A stretch of DNA of 64,000 nt from Fontibacillus phaseoli (GCF_003337355.1 NZ_QPJW01000001.1:558001-622000); one strand, 5' to 3'. Positions 42,976 to 52,552 are shown, numbered from the stretch's first letter. The notes: a model not told the origin generated them from the sequence alone. Translations and numbers: made by a program.

Positions 42976-43101
42976 CGAGCATTCGGCTATGGATCCTGAG
43001 CTCACCGCATGATACTTACTGTGCTCTGCACACTTCAACTCGAACACTCGTAACTTGTAAATCCCGCCTGCCATCGCACTCCATATTGCGGATTGAACAC
43101 G

Positions 43102-43293
43102 CTACTCAAAGAGCACTGAGGAATAAACAACGTAACTCAAAGAGTACAAAGGAATAAATAACATAACTCAAAGAATACAAAGGAATAACGCACGTAACTC
43201 AAAAAGTACAAAAGAACAAACAACGTTACTCAAAAAGCACAAAAGAACAAACAACGTTACTCAAAAAGCACAAAAGAACAAGCATCGTTACTC
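43102..43293. repeat. Tandem array, six copies of a 31-bp unit
   Basis: Units begin at 43102, 43133, 43164, 43195, 43226 and 43257, each opening with a YWACTCAAARAG-like word, continuing with ACAAA.GAA.AAA and ending in ACG. A seventh copy stops after six bases at 43293. Copies 5 and 6 are nearly identical; earlier copies are more diverged. There are no spacers and no gene inside. Confidence 0.9.
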
Positions 43294-43320
43294 TCCGCGC
43301 ATTACACAACCTCATTTACT

Positions 43321-43397
43321 CACCCAACACCCACCCAACACCCACCCAACACCCACCCAACACCCACCCAACACCCACCCAACACCCACCCAACACT
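43321..43397. repeat. Tandem array, seven copies of an 11-bp unit
   Basis: Seven exact or nearly exact copies of CACCCAACACC (the last ends in CT). The array is C-rich on the + strand. Confidence 0.95.
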
Positions 43398-43543
43398 CAC
43401 CTACTCACTCTCCCCTAGCCGCTGGCCGCCCACATCTAACTAACTTATAAGTTGTAGCAGAACCAGACACACTACTCTCTAACCACTCCCCGCTCCCGGT
43501 TGCTCCCTGCTCAGTGCGCATCGATTGCAGTTCAAGCTCCACC

Positions 43544-43734
43544 AATTAGCTGGAAAACCTCCAGCTAATTCCCGCCAAATGAGCTTTCCGGCCCAATTAA
43601 CTGGAAAACCTCCAGTTAATTTCGCTATTATCGCCCTTGAGGAGGCAACATCCGAAATTTAGATGGAGGTTTTCCAGTTATTTATGATGTTCGGCTGAAT
43701 TCCGGCAAATTAACTGGAGAAAATCCAGTTAATT
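43544..43734. repeat. Cluster of four interspersed palindromic repeats
   Basis: Copies at 43544-43570, 43595-43621, 43656-43683 (degenerate and inverted) and 43708-43734. Arms AATTAACTGG and CCAGTTAATT surround a 7-base loop such as AAAACCT. The first two and the fourth copies are nearly perfect. Compensatory changes (AGCTGG with CCAGCT) keep the pairing in the first copy. Confidence 0.9.
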
Positions 43735-43785
43735 CATCAGGAAGCAAACCACCTCGGCTTACTTTCCCGCTCTAGCAGCAAGTAC

Positions 43786-44409
43786 TCAATAAGAAGCTTT
43801 ATACAAAGGAAGCAAGGAGGAAAAAGTTTCCTCTATTTTAGCCGTTAATTGCTCTCCGTCACGCAGGATCGGCTGATCCCGGTCGATCCGCAGACCGCAC
43901 ATGATTTCCGCTTTTTTGACATTCTTTAGTTTCTCGGCCATGGCTTTGAGATTCTGAGCAGTGGCATCGCCATGCAACCGGCCTCCCGGATCCATGTGAT
44001 CCATGGACCAGTAAAACTCGCCGGGCACGGCTTTTTTGATTTTGGCGGTATGCTTCAGCACGTAATCGGCGAACACCGCTTTATTGGGACTTTCATAAAT
44101 GACCGCGAAAATAATAAACAGATGGGTCGAAAACATCCCTACCTCAAAATGCGGAAGCGCTTTGTATCCGCGTTTGCTGCCGGCCCAGGCGATCCAGGTG
44201 TCGATCGGCGGATTTACTTTGCGGCGGGCATGCTTGGCGACATGAGGGTACATGTCTTCGCCGCACAAAGCGGACAGATAAGGGGATAGCGAGCCGCCCA
44301 GCGCTTCAAGCTTGGGTCTGACCCGGCTGATAATTGCCTCCATCCGGGGTTCCAGTCCCGGGACCGTCAAACAATCGAAATCCTGCTCGGAAAAACCGTT
44401 AAACGTCAT
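43786..44409 (-). CDS. yktB: DUF1054 (YktB) family protein
   Basis: A 207-residue protein of UPF0637/YktB. Typical are the start FNGFSEQDFDCLTVPGLEPRM, PYLSALCGEDMYPHVAKHARR, VNPPIDTWIAWAGSKRGYK, and SMDHMDPGG near the end. The family is conserved in Bacillales without an established role. ATG 44409 has GGAGG before it. It follows the repeat-rich intergenic region. Confidence 0.93.
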   Translation of the reverse strand: MTFNGFSEQDFDCLTVPGLEPRMEAIISRVRPKLEALGGSLSPYLSALCGEDMYPHVAKHARRKVNPPIDTWIAWAGSKRGYKALPHFEVGMFSTHLFIIFAVIYESPNKAVFADYVLKHTAKIKKAVPGEFYWSMDHMDPGGRLHGDATAQNLKAMAEKLKNVKKAEIMCGLRIDRDQPILRDGEQLTAKIEETFSSLLPLYKASY

Positions 44410-44707
44410 TTTTTTACCTCCATCACGGGCTCATTGCCAACTTGTCTTAGTAACCAAGTATAGCATATTTGTGCTTGCTGGCTCGCGAAGTATCGGTATT
44501 CGTCAGGAGAGGCTGCGAAGAAGCGGAATTACCGCCCTTTTGCGTCAGAACCAGCCCGAAACGGGTAAAAATAATCAATAATCCAAGTTCCGTTACATAG
44601 TATGAAGTATAAGATATGGTAAGCCGCAAGTGGGAGAGATGTGAAGCCCTAGCCGAAGCGATGCGCTAAGCCCGGTTCGGGTTCGAACAATAAAGGGAGG
44701 GAGTGCC

Positions 44708-45304
44708 ATGAATAAAAGCTATGAAGTGGAATACTGCAATCTGGAACTCCGATTCGACCGCCGGCACATACAGCAGTTGATCCGCGATTTGATCCAAGAC
44801 GGGTATTCTTTATATTGGAGCGAAAACGAATCTGTTTTCATTATTTCCGTACGCACGGGCCGCAAACTGACAAAGCTTCGTTTTCAGCGTCTGGCCAAAG
44901 GATACAAGCTGGTAGGCGATTATGTGATCAAGGATGCCAAATTGGCCGAATGGCTTGAGAAGCTGATCGGGGACCTCCGCGGGCACGCCGTGGTCAAACG
45001 CTTCAAGGACCGGCAGATCCTGATTGAAAATATCCTGTTTGGCGAAGTAATCCGGCTGGTGGAAATCAACGGGATGGAACACCGGGTAATTTATCAGAAA
45101 GGCCCCATACTCGATACGGAAAAAATGGCCGAATTGTACGCCTCCCAGTCGGCGGAGCAGCAGCTTGAAAGTCTTCAGCAGGAGCTCGATCGGGAACTGG
45201 AGGAGCTTTATGAGGCGCTGCAGAAGGGCGACAAGGAACTGGCAGAAGCCTGCAAGGAGAAGCTTCGCAAACTCCGTATTAAATTGATCCGGCTTGAATG
45301 GTAG
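44708..45304 (+). CDS. Conserved protein of unknown function with C-terminal coiled coil
   Basis: A 198-residue soluble protein with a compact N-terminal domain (VEYCNLELRFDRRHIQQLIRDLIQDGY, then KLTKLRFQRLAKGYKLVGDY) and a C-terminal long helix rich in E, K and L (QQLESLQQELDRELEELYEAL) likely to form a coiled coil. No known family recognised. AGGGAGGGAG lies before ATG 44708. A 298-bp leader region without other genes precedes it; I see no clear riboswitch there. Confidence 0.75.
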   Translation: MNKSYEVEYCNLELRFDRRHIQQLIRDLIQDGYSLYWSENESVFIISVRTGRKLTKLRFQRLAKGYKLVGDYVIKDAKLAEWLEKLIGDLRGHAVVKRFKDRQILIENILFGEVIRLVEINGMEHRVIYQKGPILDTEKMAELYASQSAEQQLESLQQELDRELEELYEALQKGDKELAEACKEKLRKLRIKLIRLEW

Positions 45305-45461
45305 GCCTCTGAATAACGCAAACTATGATTTAATTCATTGCACGCCCCCTGATTTATGGGGGGTTGTTTTGCGGATGGAGGGTCAAAGGGGTTCACTTCT
45401 GTGCTCAAAAGAGTTAAAATGATACTATTGATAAAAATATAGTTTGCAAAGGATGGAGACC

Positions 45462-46871
45462 ATGTCAAAACAACAGATTGGCGTTATCGGCCTGGCCGTT
45501 ATGGGCAAAAACCTGGCCCTCAATATCGAAAGCAGGGGCTTTACCGTTTCGGTATTCAACCGTTCCCCGCAAAAAACGCATGACCTGCTGGAGAACGAAG
45601 CCAAAGGCAAGAACCTTGTCGGTACGTTCTCGGTTGAGGAGTTTGTGCAATCCTTGGAAACGCCCCGCAAAATTTTGATCATGGTACAAGCCGGTTCTGC
45701 TACCGACGCGACCATTGAAAGCCTGCTCCCTTACCTGGATCAAGGCGATATCATCATCGACGGAGGCAACGCCTACTTCCCTGATACGCAGCGCCGCAGC
45801 AAAGAACTCGAAGCCAAAGGCTTCCGCTTCATCGGCACCGGAGTATCGGGCGGCGAAGAAGGTGCGCTCAAAGGTCCTGCAATCATGCCGGGCGGACAAG
45901 AGAGTGCCTACAAATTGGTTGAGCCTATCTTGACCTCGATTTCCGCTAAAGTAAACGGTGATCCTTGCTGTACATATATCGGACCGGACGGTGCTGGACA
46001 CTATGTCAAGATGGTCCACAACGGCATCGAATATGGCGATATGCAGTTGATCGGAGAAGCTTACCATTTATTGAAAGACGTGCTTGGCGTAGATGCCAAG
46101 GAACTGCATGAAATTTTCACCGAATGGAACAAAGGCGAGCTGGACAGCTATCTGATCGAAATTACCGCCGATATCTTCTCGCAATATGACGAAGAAACCG
46201 GCAAACCGATGGTTGACGTCATTCTCGACGCAGCCGGACAAAAAGGCACCGGCAAATGGACAAGCCAAAGCGCTCTCGATCTCGGCGTACCTTTGTCCAT
46301 GATCACGGAATCGGTGTTCTCCCGTTTCTTGTCCGCGATGAAGGAAGAACGCGTAGCGGCAAGCCAAATTTTGAGCGGCCCTGCAAAGAAATCATTCAGC
46401 GGCGACAAAGCCGAATTTATCGAGAACGTACGCAAAGCGCTGTTCGCAAGCAAAATCGTTTCTTATGCCCAGGGCTTCGCGCAAATGCGTTCCGCTTCCG
46501 ATGAATACGGCTGGGATTTGAAATACGGCAACATCGCGATGATTTTCCGCGGCGGTTGCATAATCCGTTCGCAGTTCCTGCAAAATATTAAAGATGCCTA
46601 TGACCGAGATCCTGCACTTAAGAACTTGCTGTTGGATTCCTACTTCAAAAATGTCGTGGAAAGCTATCAGGATGCATGGCGCAAAGTCATATCGGCCGCT
46701 GTTGAAAATGGAATTCCGGTTCCTGGCTTCTCAAGCGCGCTGTCCTATTATGACAGCTACCGTACGGAGCGTTTGCCTGCCAACCTCCTTCAGGCGCAGC
46801 GCGACTACTTCGGCGCCCACACCTTCAAACGCGTGGACAAAGAAGGCGTATTCCATCACCAATGGTTCTAA
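45462..46871 (+). CDS. gndA: 6-phosphogluconate dehydrogenase (decarboxylating)
   Basis: A 469-residue enzyme with the usual length. The cofactor motif is [16 protein letters not shown] with the dinucleotide-binding GxAxMG. The substrate and catalytic parts include the [18 protein letters not shown] signature, [15 protein letters not shown] and [14 protein letters not shown] near the end. It converts 6-phosphogluconate to ribulose-5-P, giving reduced cofactor in the pentose phosphate pathway. Start ATG 45462 matches the family; TTG 45444 and ATG 45453 are upstream options. Confidence 0.97.
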   Translation: MSKQQIGVIGLAVMGKNLALNIESRGFTVSVFNRSPQKTHDLLENEAKGKNLVGTFSVEEFVQSLETPRKILIMVQAGSATDATIESLLPYLDQGDIIIDGGNAYFPDTQRRSKELEAKGFRFIGTGVSGGEEGALKGPAIMPGGQESAYKLVEPILTSISAKVNGDPCCTYIGPDGAGHYVKMVHNGIEYGDMQLIGEAYHLLKDVLGVDAKELHEIFTEWNKGELDSYLIEITADIFSQYDEETGKPMVDVILDAAGQKGTGKWTSQSALDLGVPLSMITESVFSRFLSAMKEERVAASQILSGPAKKSFSGDKAEFIENVRKALFASKIVSYAQGFAQMRSASDEYGWDLKYGNIAMIFRGGCIIRSQFLQNIKDAYDRDPALKNLLLDSYFKNVVESYQDAWRKVISAAVENGIPVPGFSSALSYYDSYRTERLPANLLQAQRDYFGAHTFKRVDKEGVFHHQWF

Positions 46872-47084
46872 GAGCCGCATTTGAAATTATGCACTAACAA
46901 TTGCAATGAGGCGCCACGCCAGCGGAATTTCCGTCTGTCGCGGCGCTTTTTCCTTGCCGGCTATCCGGTGATTCTCGGCCTCGCCCCATATTTTGCATGT
47001 GGAAGTGCCAAAGTTACCAGCCTGTGTTATGATATGAAAAAGTTAATTTGCGAACATGGGTTAGAAGCCGAAGTAGGTGAGAAT

Positions 47085-47597
47085 TTGCAAAGCAAAAGGG
47101 ACATTATCGTACTTATCGGGATGATGGGAACCGGTAAATCGACGGTTGGCGGTTATCTAGCTGCAGAGACGGGGTACAGGCTGCTTGATCTGGATGCTTT
47201 GATCGCAGAGAAGGCGGGCTGTTCGATACCGCAGCTGTTTGAAGAAAAAGGCGAGACCTATTTCCGCGATCTGGAGACCGAAGTTCTGTGCGAATCGCTC
47301 AAGAAACCGGGTTCCATTCTGGCGACCGGAGGCGGAGCCGTGCTTAGGGATTATAATTGCCGGGAGATGCTGGATTGCGGCTGGGTCGTTGCGCTTGCCG
47401 CTTCGGCCGATGAAATCGTATCCCGAGTCGGTGAGGATAAGGGCAGGCCGCTGCTTGCCGGCGGAGCCAAGGAAAGAATTACGGCGCTGCTGGAAGAACG
47501 GAAGGATGCTTATGATTTCGCGCATGTAACCGTTGATACATCCGGCAAAAGCGCTGAAGAAGTGTCTGCTGAGATTTTAATGCATTACCGCGGTTAA
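47085..47597 (+). CDS. aroK: Shikimate kinase
   Basis: A 170-residue kinase: P-loop IGMMGTGKSTVGGYLA, then LLDLDALI with the shikimate-binding Asp, YFRDLETEVL, and GGGAVLR, the substrate Arg motif. It phosphorylates shikimate ahead of AroA. The start is set at TTG 47085 because AGGTGAG precedes it closely and the size fits AroK. ATG 47034 is the alternative, but a TATGAT promoter element overlaps it. It is followed after 30 bp by aroA, the next step but one in the chorismate pathway. Confidence 0.9.
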   Translation: MQSKRDIIVLIGMMGTGKSTVGGYLAAETGYRLLDLDALIAEKAGCSIPQLFEEKGETYFRDLETEVLCESLKKPGSILATGGGAVLRDYNCREMLDCGWVVALAASADEIVSRVGEDKGRPLLAGGAKERITALLEERKDAYDFAHVTVDTSGKSAEEVSAEILMHYRG

Positions 47598-47627
47598 TCA
47601 ACAATTATACAAAAGGGGAGTATACAT

Positions 47628-48920
47628 ATGGATATGATCGTCAGGCCCACAGCGGAACTAAAGGGTGAAATCGGAGCGCTGTCCTCCAAAAACTATACGA
47701 CCCGCTATCTGCTGGTCGCCGCTTTAGCGGAAGGAACCAGCACTATATACTATCCGGCGCACAGCGAGGACAGCGACGCGATGCGCCGCTGCATCCGGGA
47801 TCTCGGCGCCGTACTGGAGGAGGATGACGAGAAGATCGTCATCACCGGCTTCGGCAATCATCCGCGTGATGTAAAAGAACTCGACGTAGGCAATGCGGGG
47901 GCGGTGCTGCGTTTCTTGATGGCGATCGCCGCACTTAGTCCGAAAGTGACTTTTGTGAACACGTATCCGGAGTCTCTCGGCAAACGTCCGCACAGCGACC
48001 TGATCGAGGCGCTGGAAAGTATGGGCGTGCAAATCGAACATCAGGACGGCCGGTTGCCGATCACGATCAGCGGCGGTAAGCCGAAAGGCGGCAAAATCAA
48101 GGTATCGGGCGAGGTCAGCTCCCAGTATCTAAGCGCATTATTATTCCTGACACCGCTGCTGGAAGAAGACAGCGAAATTGAAGTGCTGGGCGATCTGAAG
48201 TCCAAAGTGGTCATCGGACAAACGCTGGAAGTGCTTGAGCAGGCGGGGATCACGATTGAGGCGGCCAGCGATTATATGAGCTTCCGGGTTCCGGGGCGTC
48301 AAGCCTACCAGGCAAAGAACTACACGGTTCAGGGGGATTACCCCGGTTCTGCAGCCATATTGGCCGCAGCGGCCGTTACGAAATCCGACGTCAAGGTTCA
48401 CCGTTTGATGGAACGGAGCAAACAGGGAGAACGCGCCATCGTCGATGTGCTGCAGATGATGGACGTTCCGCTTAGCCATGAAGGCGGCACCGTTCATGTG
48501 CTCGGCAACGGGCGGCTGCGTCCGGTGGAATTCGACGGCGACGCCGCGACCGATGCGGTGCTGGCTATGGTGGCGGCGGCCGTGTTTGCCGACGGGACCT
48601 CGAGATTTTATAACGTGGAAAATCTGCGGTATAAGGAATGCGACCGTATTACGGACTACCTGAATGAGTTGAAAAAGGCCGGCGCCCAGGTAGAAGAACG
48701 GCAATCGGAGATTATTGTCCACGGTCGTCCTTCCGGACTTGAGGGCGGGGCAACCATTAATGCGCATTTCGATCACCGGGTGATCATGGCGCTTACGGTC
48801 GTCGGGTTGCGCTGCAGAGAACCGCTGCTGATCAAGGACGCGCATCATGTGGCCAAATCGTACCCGCAATATTTCGATCACTTGTCAGCGCTTGGTGCTT
48901 CGGTCGAGTGGGTAAAATAA
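47628..48920 (+). CDS. aroA: 5-enolpyruvylshikimate-3-phosphate synthase
   Basis: A 430-residue EPSP synthase. Motifs: ELKGEIGALSSKNYTTRYLLVAALAEGTS (shikimate-3-P binding Lys/Ser), NAGAVLRFLMA (LXNAGTAMR variant), LGKRPHSDLIEAL, SSQYLSALL, and LRYKECDRI in the C-terminal half with the DAATDAV segment. It joins PEP to shikimate-3-P. The N-terminal NAGAVLR rather than NAGTAMR suggests the class II, low-sensitivity type but this is inference. AGGGGAG precedes the ATG by 7 bases; co-transcribed with aroK. Confidence 0.95.
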   Translation: MDMIVRPTAELKGEIGALSSKNYTTRYLLVAALAEGTSTIYYPAHSEDSDAMRRCIRDLGAVLEEDDEKIVITGFGNHPRDVKELDVGNAGAVLRFLMAIAALSPKVTFVNTYPESLGKRPHSDLIEALESMGVQIEHQDGRLPITISGGKPKGGKIKVSGEVSSQYLSALLFLTPLLEEDSEIEVLGDLKSKVVIGQTLEVLEQAGITIEAASDYMSFRVPGRQAYQAKNYTVQGDYPGSAAILAAAAVTKSDVKVHRLMERSKQGERAIVDVLQMMDVPLSHEGGTVHVLGNGRLRPVEFDGDAATDAVLAMVAAAVFADGTSRFYNVENLRYKECDRITDYLNELKKAGAQVEERQSEIIVHGRPSGLEGGATINAHFDHRVIMALTVVGLRCREPLLIKDAHHVAKSYPQYFDHLSALGASVEWVK

Positions 48921-48944
48921 AAGTAAAGAAAGGTGTGATCTTAT

Positions 48945-49370
48945 ATGGCATTTCAAAATCCAAGCCGCGAAGAAATCAAAGAGATTTTGCTGAAAGCCGG
49001 CAATATTGCTGTCGTGGGTTTGTCCGATAAAACCGACCGCACCTCATACATGGTGTCTCAGGCGCTTCAAAATAACGGCTACCGGATTATCCCCGTGAAC
49101 CCGTCCGTCAGCGGTGAAATTCTAGGCGAGAAGGTGTACGGCTCCCTGAAGGACATCCCCGAGCCGGTGGATATCGTCAATGTGTTTCGCCGCAGCGAAT
49201 ATACGCCGGAGGTGGCTCGAGAGGCGGTGGAAATCGGCGCCCGGGTGCTCTGGCTGCAGCTTGGTATCATAAGCGACGAAGCTTACGAGATCGCCTCCCA
49301 AGGCGGACTGACGGTCATTATGGACCGCTGCATCAAAGTGGAAGACAGTATTCTGATCGGCAAGCGATAA
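48945..49370 (+). CDS. CoA-binding domain protein (YccU-like)
   Basis: A 141-residue Rossmann-fold protein of the CoA_binding_2 family. ILLKAGNIAVVGLSDKTDR and YRIIPVNPSVSGEILGEKVY mark the nucleotide-binding half, LWLQLGIISDEAYEIA and VIMDRCIKVE the second. It probably binds CoA; its role is unknown. It follows aroA by 24 bp with GAAAGGTGTGA, so is likely in the same operon. Confidence 0.88.
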   Translation: MAFQNPSREEIKEILLKAGNIAVVGLSDKTDRTSYMVSQALQNNGYRIIPVNPSVSGEILGEKVYGSLKDIPEPVDIVNVFRRSEYTPEVAREAVEIGARVLWLQLGIISDEAYEIASQGGLTVIMDRCIKVEDSILIGKR

Positions 49371-49386
49371 TATTTTTAAGAAGCAG

Positions 49387-49419
49387 ACCCGGCTCCGGAT
49401 GTATTGGTGCTGGGTTTTT
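49387..49419 (+). terminator. Probable terminator of the aroK-aroA operon
   Basis: ACCCGGC (49387-49393) pairs with GCTGGGT (49409-49415) with one G-T, then a T-run. Moderate stem. Confidence 0.6.
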
Positions 49420-49577
49420 ATTTTTGGCGCAACTACGGTTCAATGCGGTCATAAGCATGAATTTATCATGAGGTTCTTCCGAATTCCTTTGACAAATTTG
49501 CAAAGCTGGGCTTACCATAAAGTATTAGAGAGAGGGTATCCTATATTTACAAAAGTAGGACATTAGGGGGTCGAAAC

Positions 49578-51314
49578 ATGATACAGGGGATCGGCGCAGC
49601 TGCCGGCGTAGCGATCGGCAAAGCGTTTGTGCTGCCCGCCTGGGAATGGGATGTCCAGGATCGGCGGATGGAGAAAGTGGACCTCGCGAAGGAATTCGAG
49701 AGATTGTACGAGGGGATCCGCACGTCCAAAACCGAGATCGAATTCATGAAGAATGAAATCAAGGAGACGGTTGGCGTGGCCGAGTCAAGTATTTTTGACG
49801 CGCATCTCGCCATTTTGGAAGACCCTGTGTTTATGAGTGAAATCCAGGGAATTATCGAACGTCAGTATAAGGCGGCCGAGGTAGCCGTCAAAGAAGCGAT
49901 CGACCACTTCGTGACCATGTTTGATCTGCTGGATGATGAATATATGAAAGAGCGCGCGCTCGATATCAAAGATGTGGGCAACCGGCTTTTGAAGCATTTG
50001 CTTGGGACTCCGGAAATTACGCTGCCTGCAGATACGCAACCGTACATTTTGGTGGCGAAGGAACTGTCGCCTTCCCAACTGGTTCATTTGAACCCGGAGA
50101 ATGTACTTGGCATGGTTACCATGGCTGGAGGAAAAACTTCTCACTCCGCCATTATGGCTCGGGCTATCGGTATTCCGCTCGTATCCGGCTTGGAGAACAA
50201 GCTCGACGAGCAGCTTCAGACCGGAGATCTGCTCGTTATCGACGGGGACGAGGGCGTGGTCTATCTTGAACCAACGCAGGATGTCGTTGACAGGTATACC
50301 GAGATAGCGGAGAAACAGCGACGCAGAAAGGAACAGTTGCAGTTGCTCGCTTCCGTTGAGGCCGTCACTAAAGACGGTTACAAGCTGCGGCTGGCCGGCA
50401 ATATCAGCTCGGTCAAGGATCTGGAACAGGCGATAAAATTCGGTGCGAAAGGGGTAGGCTTGTTCCGTACGGAGTTCCTGTACATGGACCGGCCTACTTT
50501 TCCGACCGAAGAGGAGCAATACGAGGTATACCGTCAGGTGGCGGAAAAAGCGGGAGGCCATCCGGTCGTGATTCGGACGCTGGATATCGGCGGTGATAAG
50601 CAGTTGGAGTATTTTTCTCTGCCTGAGGAAGAGAATCCGGTGCTCGGTTATCGGGGCATTCGTATCAGCCTGGATAGCAAGGAATTGTTCAAAACCCAGC
50701 TTACCGCCTTATTGCGGGCGAGTGCGCATGGCCACGTAAAAATCCTGTTCCCGATGATTTCATCCCTGATGGAATTCCGGGGGGCCAAAGCGGTGCTGGA
50801 GGAAGCGAAGCTGGATTTGACCGCCCGCGGCCTCCCGTTTCGTTCCGATATCGAGGCGGGTATCATGATCGAAGTGCCGGCCGCTGCGGCGATTGCCGAT
50901 CTGCTGGCAAGGGAAGCCGACTTTTTCAGCATCGGCACCAACGATCTTGTCCAGTATATTCTCGCGGTAGACCGGATGAACGAGAAAATCGCGCATATGT
51001 ATCATCCTTACCATCCTGCGGTGCTTCGCTTGCTGCGTCAGACCGTTTCGGCGGCCAAGGAAGCCGGAATTCCGGTCAGCGTGTGCGGGGAATTGGCGGG
51101 TGATGAGAAGGCGCTTCCGATTTGGCTTCACCTGGGGGTAGACAACCTTAGTATGTCACCGCAAGCACTGCTTCGCGTAAAACACCGCATCTTGAACAGC
51201 ACGCTCAAAGAGGGGCAGGCGGAAGGCAAACATTGCTACCAGTTGTCCACGAGCGAAGAGATCGAAGCGAAACTGGCGGGTTTCTTGGGGAAAGATCCGG
51301 TGCTGGGGCGGTAA
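49578..51314 (+). CDS. ptsI: PTS enzyme I (phosphoenolpyruvate-protein phosphotransferase)
   Basis: A 578-residue EI. The active-site histidine is H189 in GGKTSHSAIMARA. The PEP-binding C-terminal barrel includes GIRISLDSKELF, MISSLMEFRGAKAVL and FFSIGTNDLVQYILAVDR. It transfers phosphate from PEP to HPr. The start MIQGIGAAAGVAIGKA is typical and GGGGG precedes it. No ptsH gene is adjacent, so HPr must be encoded elsewhere. A terminator follows. Confidence 0.96.
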   Translation: MIQGIGAAAGVAIGKAFVLPAWEWDVQDRRMEKVDLAKEFERLYEGIRTSKTEIEFMKNEIKETVGVAESSIFDAHLAILEDPVFMSEIQGIIERQYKAAEVAVKEAIDHFVTMFDLLDDEYMKERALDIKDVGNRLLKHLLGTPEITLPADTQPYILVAKELSPSQLVHLNPENVLGMVTMAGGKTSHSAIMARAIGIPLVSGLENKLDEQLQTGDLLVIDGDEGVVYLEPTQDVVDRYTEIAEKQRRRKEQLQLLASVEAVTKDGYKLRLAGNISSVKDLEQAIKFGAKGVGLFRTEFLYMDRPTFPTEEEQYEVYRQVAEKAGGHPVVIRTLDIGGDKQLEYFSLPEEENPVLGYRGIRISLDSKELFKTQLTALLRASAHGHVKILFPMISSLMEFRGAKAVLEEAKLDLTARGLPFRSDIEAGIMIEVPAAAAIADLLAREADFFSIGTNDLVQYILAVDRMNEKIAHMYHPYHPAVLRLLRQTVSAAKEAGIPVSVCGELAGDEKALPIWLHLGVDNLSMSPQALLRVKHRILNSTLKEGQAEGKHCYQLSTSEEIEAKLAGFLGKDPVLGR

Positions 51315-51336
51315 ACCAGCAAGTAAAGTTTTAAAG

Positions 51337-51367
51337 AAGCCGAGGAGACGACCTCTCCTCGGCTTTT
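51337..51367. terminator. Bidirectional terminator, ptsI / PfpI-family gene
   Basis: AAGCCGAGGAGA pairs with TCTCCTCGGCTT, then TT. Confidence 0.88.
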
Positions 51368-51381
51368 CATCTGCTTAAGAT

Positions 51382-51915
51382 CTATTTATTGGCGGCTGCT
51401 ATCAATGCATCGACGATTGCCTTGCCGTATTCCGGCAAATCGGGTGGACGTCTCGCCGAAATAATATGTCCGTCGACGACAACGGGCTCGTCTTTCCAAA
51501 TCGCTCCCGCATTCTCCATATCGTCACGGATTCCCGGTGTTGAAGTAACCGTAACTCCTTTCAGGATTCCAGCCGAGATCAACACCCAGCCGGCATGGCA
51601 GATCTGTCCGACCGGTTTTTTTGCCTGATGAAGCTCGCGGACAATGTCCAGCACTTTACTGTATCGGCGCAGCTTGTCGGGAGCCCAGCCTCCGGGAACG
51701 AGAATCCCGTCATAGTCGCTGGCACGGATTTCCTCGAACGCTAACTCGGCCTCGGCCGGGACGCCGTATTTGCCGATGTATTTTTTGCCTTTCTCCGAAC
51801 CGACCAATTGCACCAGGGCGCCTTCCTCACGAACCCGATAGATCGGGTACCAGAGCTCCAAATCCTCGAATTCCTCGTCCACCAGGGCGATTACTTTTTT
51901 TCCAGTTAGTCTCAA
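51382..51915 (-). CDS. DJ-1/PfpI-family protein (YfkM-like)
   Basis: A 177-residue protein of the DJ-1/PfpI superfamily. The nucleophile elbow is GQICHAGWVLISAG with the conserved Cys; the acid residue lies in DEEFEDLELWYPIYRV. Members include general-stress proteins, deglycase-like enzymes and intracellular proteases; YfkM is the nearest B. subtilis type by length. Activity is not provable from sequence. The upstream palindrome GAAAATCGTTTTC may be an operator shared with ytxJ. GGAGGAG precedes the ATG. Confidence 0.9.
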   Translation of the reverse strand: MRLTGKKVIALVDEEFEDLELWYPIYRVREEGALVQLVGSEKGKKYIGKYGVPAEAELAFEEIRASDYDGILVPGGWAPDKLRRYSKVLDIVRELHQAKKPVGQICHAGWVLISAGILKGVTVTSTPGIRDDMENAGAIWKDEPVVVDGHIISARRPPDLPEYGKAIVDALIAAANK

Positions 51916-51947
51916 AATCGTCTCCTCCTGTCTTTTCTTGCTATTGA

Positions 51948-51962
51948 CGAAAATCGTTTTCG
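51948..51962. promoter_or_regulatory. Operator-like palindrome upstream of the PfpI-family gene
   Basis: CGAAAATCGTTTTCG: 7-1-7 symmetry with one mismatch. The core GAAAATCRTTTTC recurs before ytxJ. It resembles a weak Fur/PerR-type box. Confidence 0.5.
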
Positions 51963-52033
51963 ATATTTTAATTGTATCAAAAATAGTACTTTCATTCAGG
52001 TCATAAAATGATGAGGATTAATGAGGTGATTCT

Positions 52034-52477
52034 GTGCGCAAGCACTGCCGTTGCGGACAAAAAATGAACCTCGGTTTTAGGCTGGTTATTTTCGAAAATA
52101 AGTTCCAGGTTGACCGGGTTCCGATTCTTGAATGTGATGAATGCGATTATTATGAGGTGCTTCCTTTTGTTAAAGCGGATGTGATCGACTTGTTGGAGCA
52201 GTTGAAGCAGCAGGGAGAAAACGTGCGGGTATTTTTTACGGATATGAACGAATTGGCGGATGTTCTATACGACATGATCCAGCAAAAAGAGAAGAGTGAC
52301 TCGTCATCTTTTGAAGCGGTCCTTGAGCAGAAATGCAATGAACGGATCAATTTGCTGCTTGATCTGTACGGATGCGCTCAAAAAATGAACGATTCCTCAT
52401 GGATGAACGTGATCGCGGTACGGCTGGCGGTTTTGTCGAAGTATGTAAGTAATCGTCAGTCCCTTAGCGCGAAATAG
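52034..52477 (+). CDS. Conserved protein with N-terminal zinc ribbon
   Basis: A 147-residue protein starting at GTG 52034. The N-terminal HCRCGQKM and ECDECDYYE give a two-pair Cys zinc ribbon of about 35 residues. The remainder is helical (ADVIDLLEQLKQQGENVRVFF, then NLLLDLYGCAQKM). No family recognised. It is divergent from the PfpI-like gene and precedes ytxJ on the same strand with a 108-bp gap. Confidence 0.75.
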   Translation: MRKHCRCGQKMNLGFRLVIFENKFQVDRVPILECDECDYYEVLPFVKADVIDLLEQLKQQGENVRVFFTDMNELADVLYDMIQQKEKSDSSSFEAVLEQKCNERINLLLDLYGCAQKMNDSSWMNVIAVRLAVLSKYVSNRQSLSAK

Positions 52478-52552
52478 ATACAATTTTACATGAATTTGTC
52501 GTAATAAGTTGTTTTTAGCTTTCTCTTTTTGGTAAGATAAGAATAGAAAATT

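Noticed and set aside
43102..43293. Possible CRISPR array (31-bp regular repeats)
   Set aside because: Repeats are directly adjacent with no spacers, diverge gradually, and no cas genes are near; it is a tandem minisatellite.
44410..44707. Possible riboswitch in the 298-bp leader before the coiled-coil protein gene
   Set aside because: Some GC-rich hairpins are visible, but no known riboswitch core was recognised.
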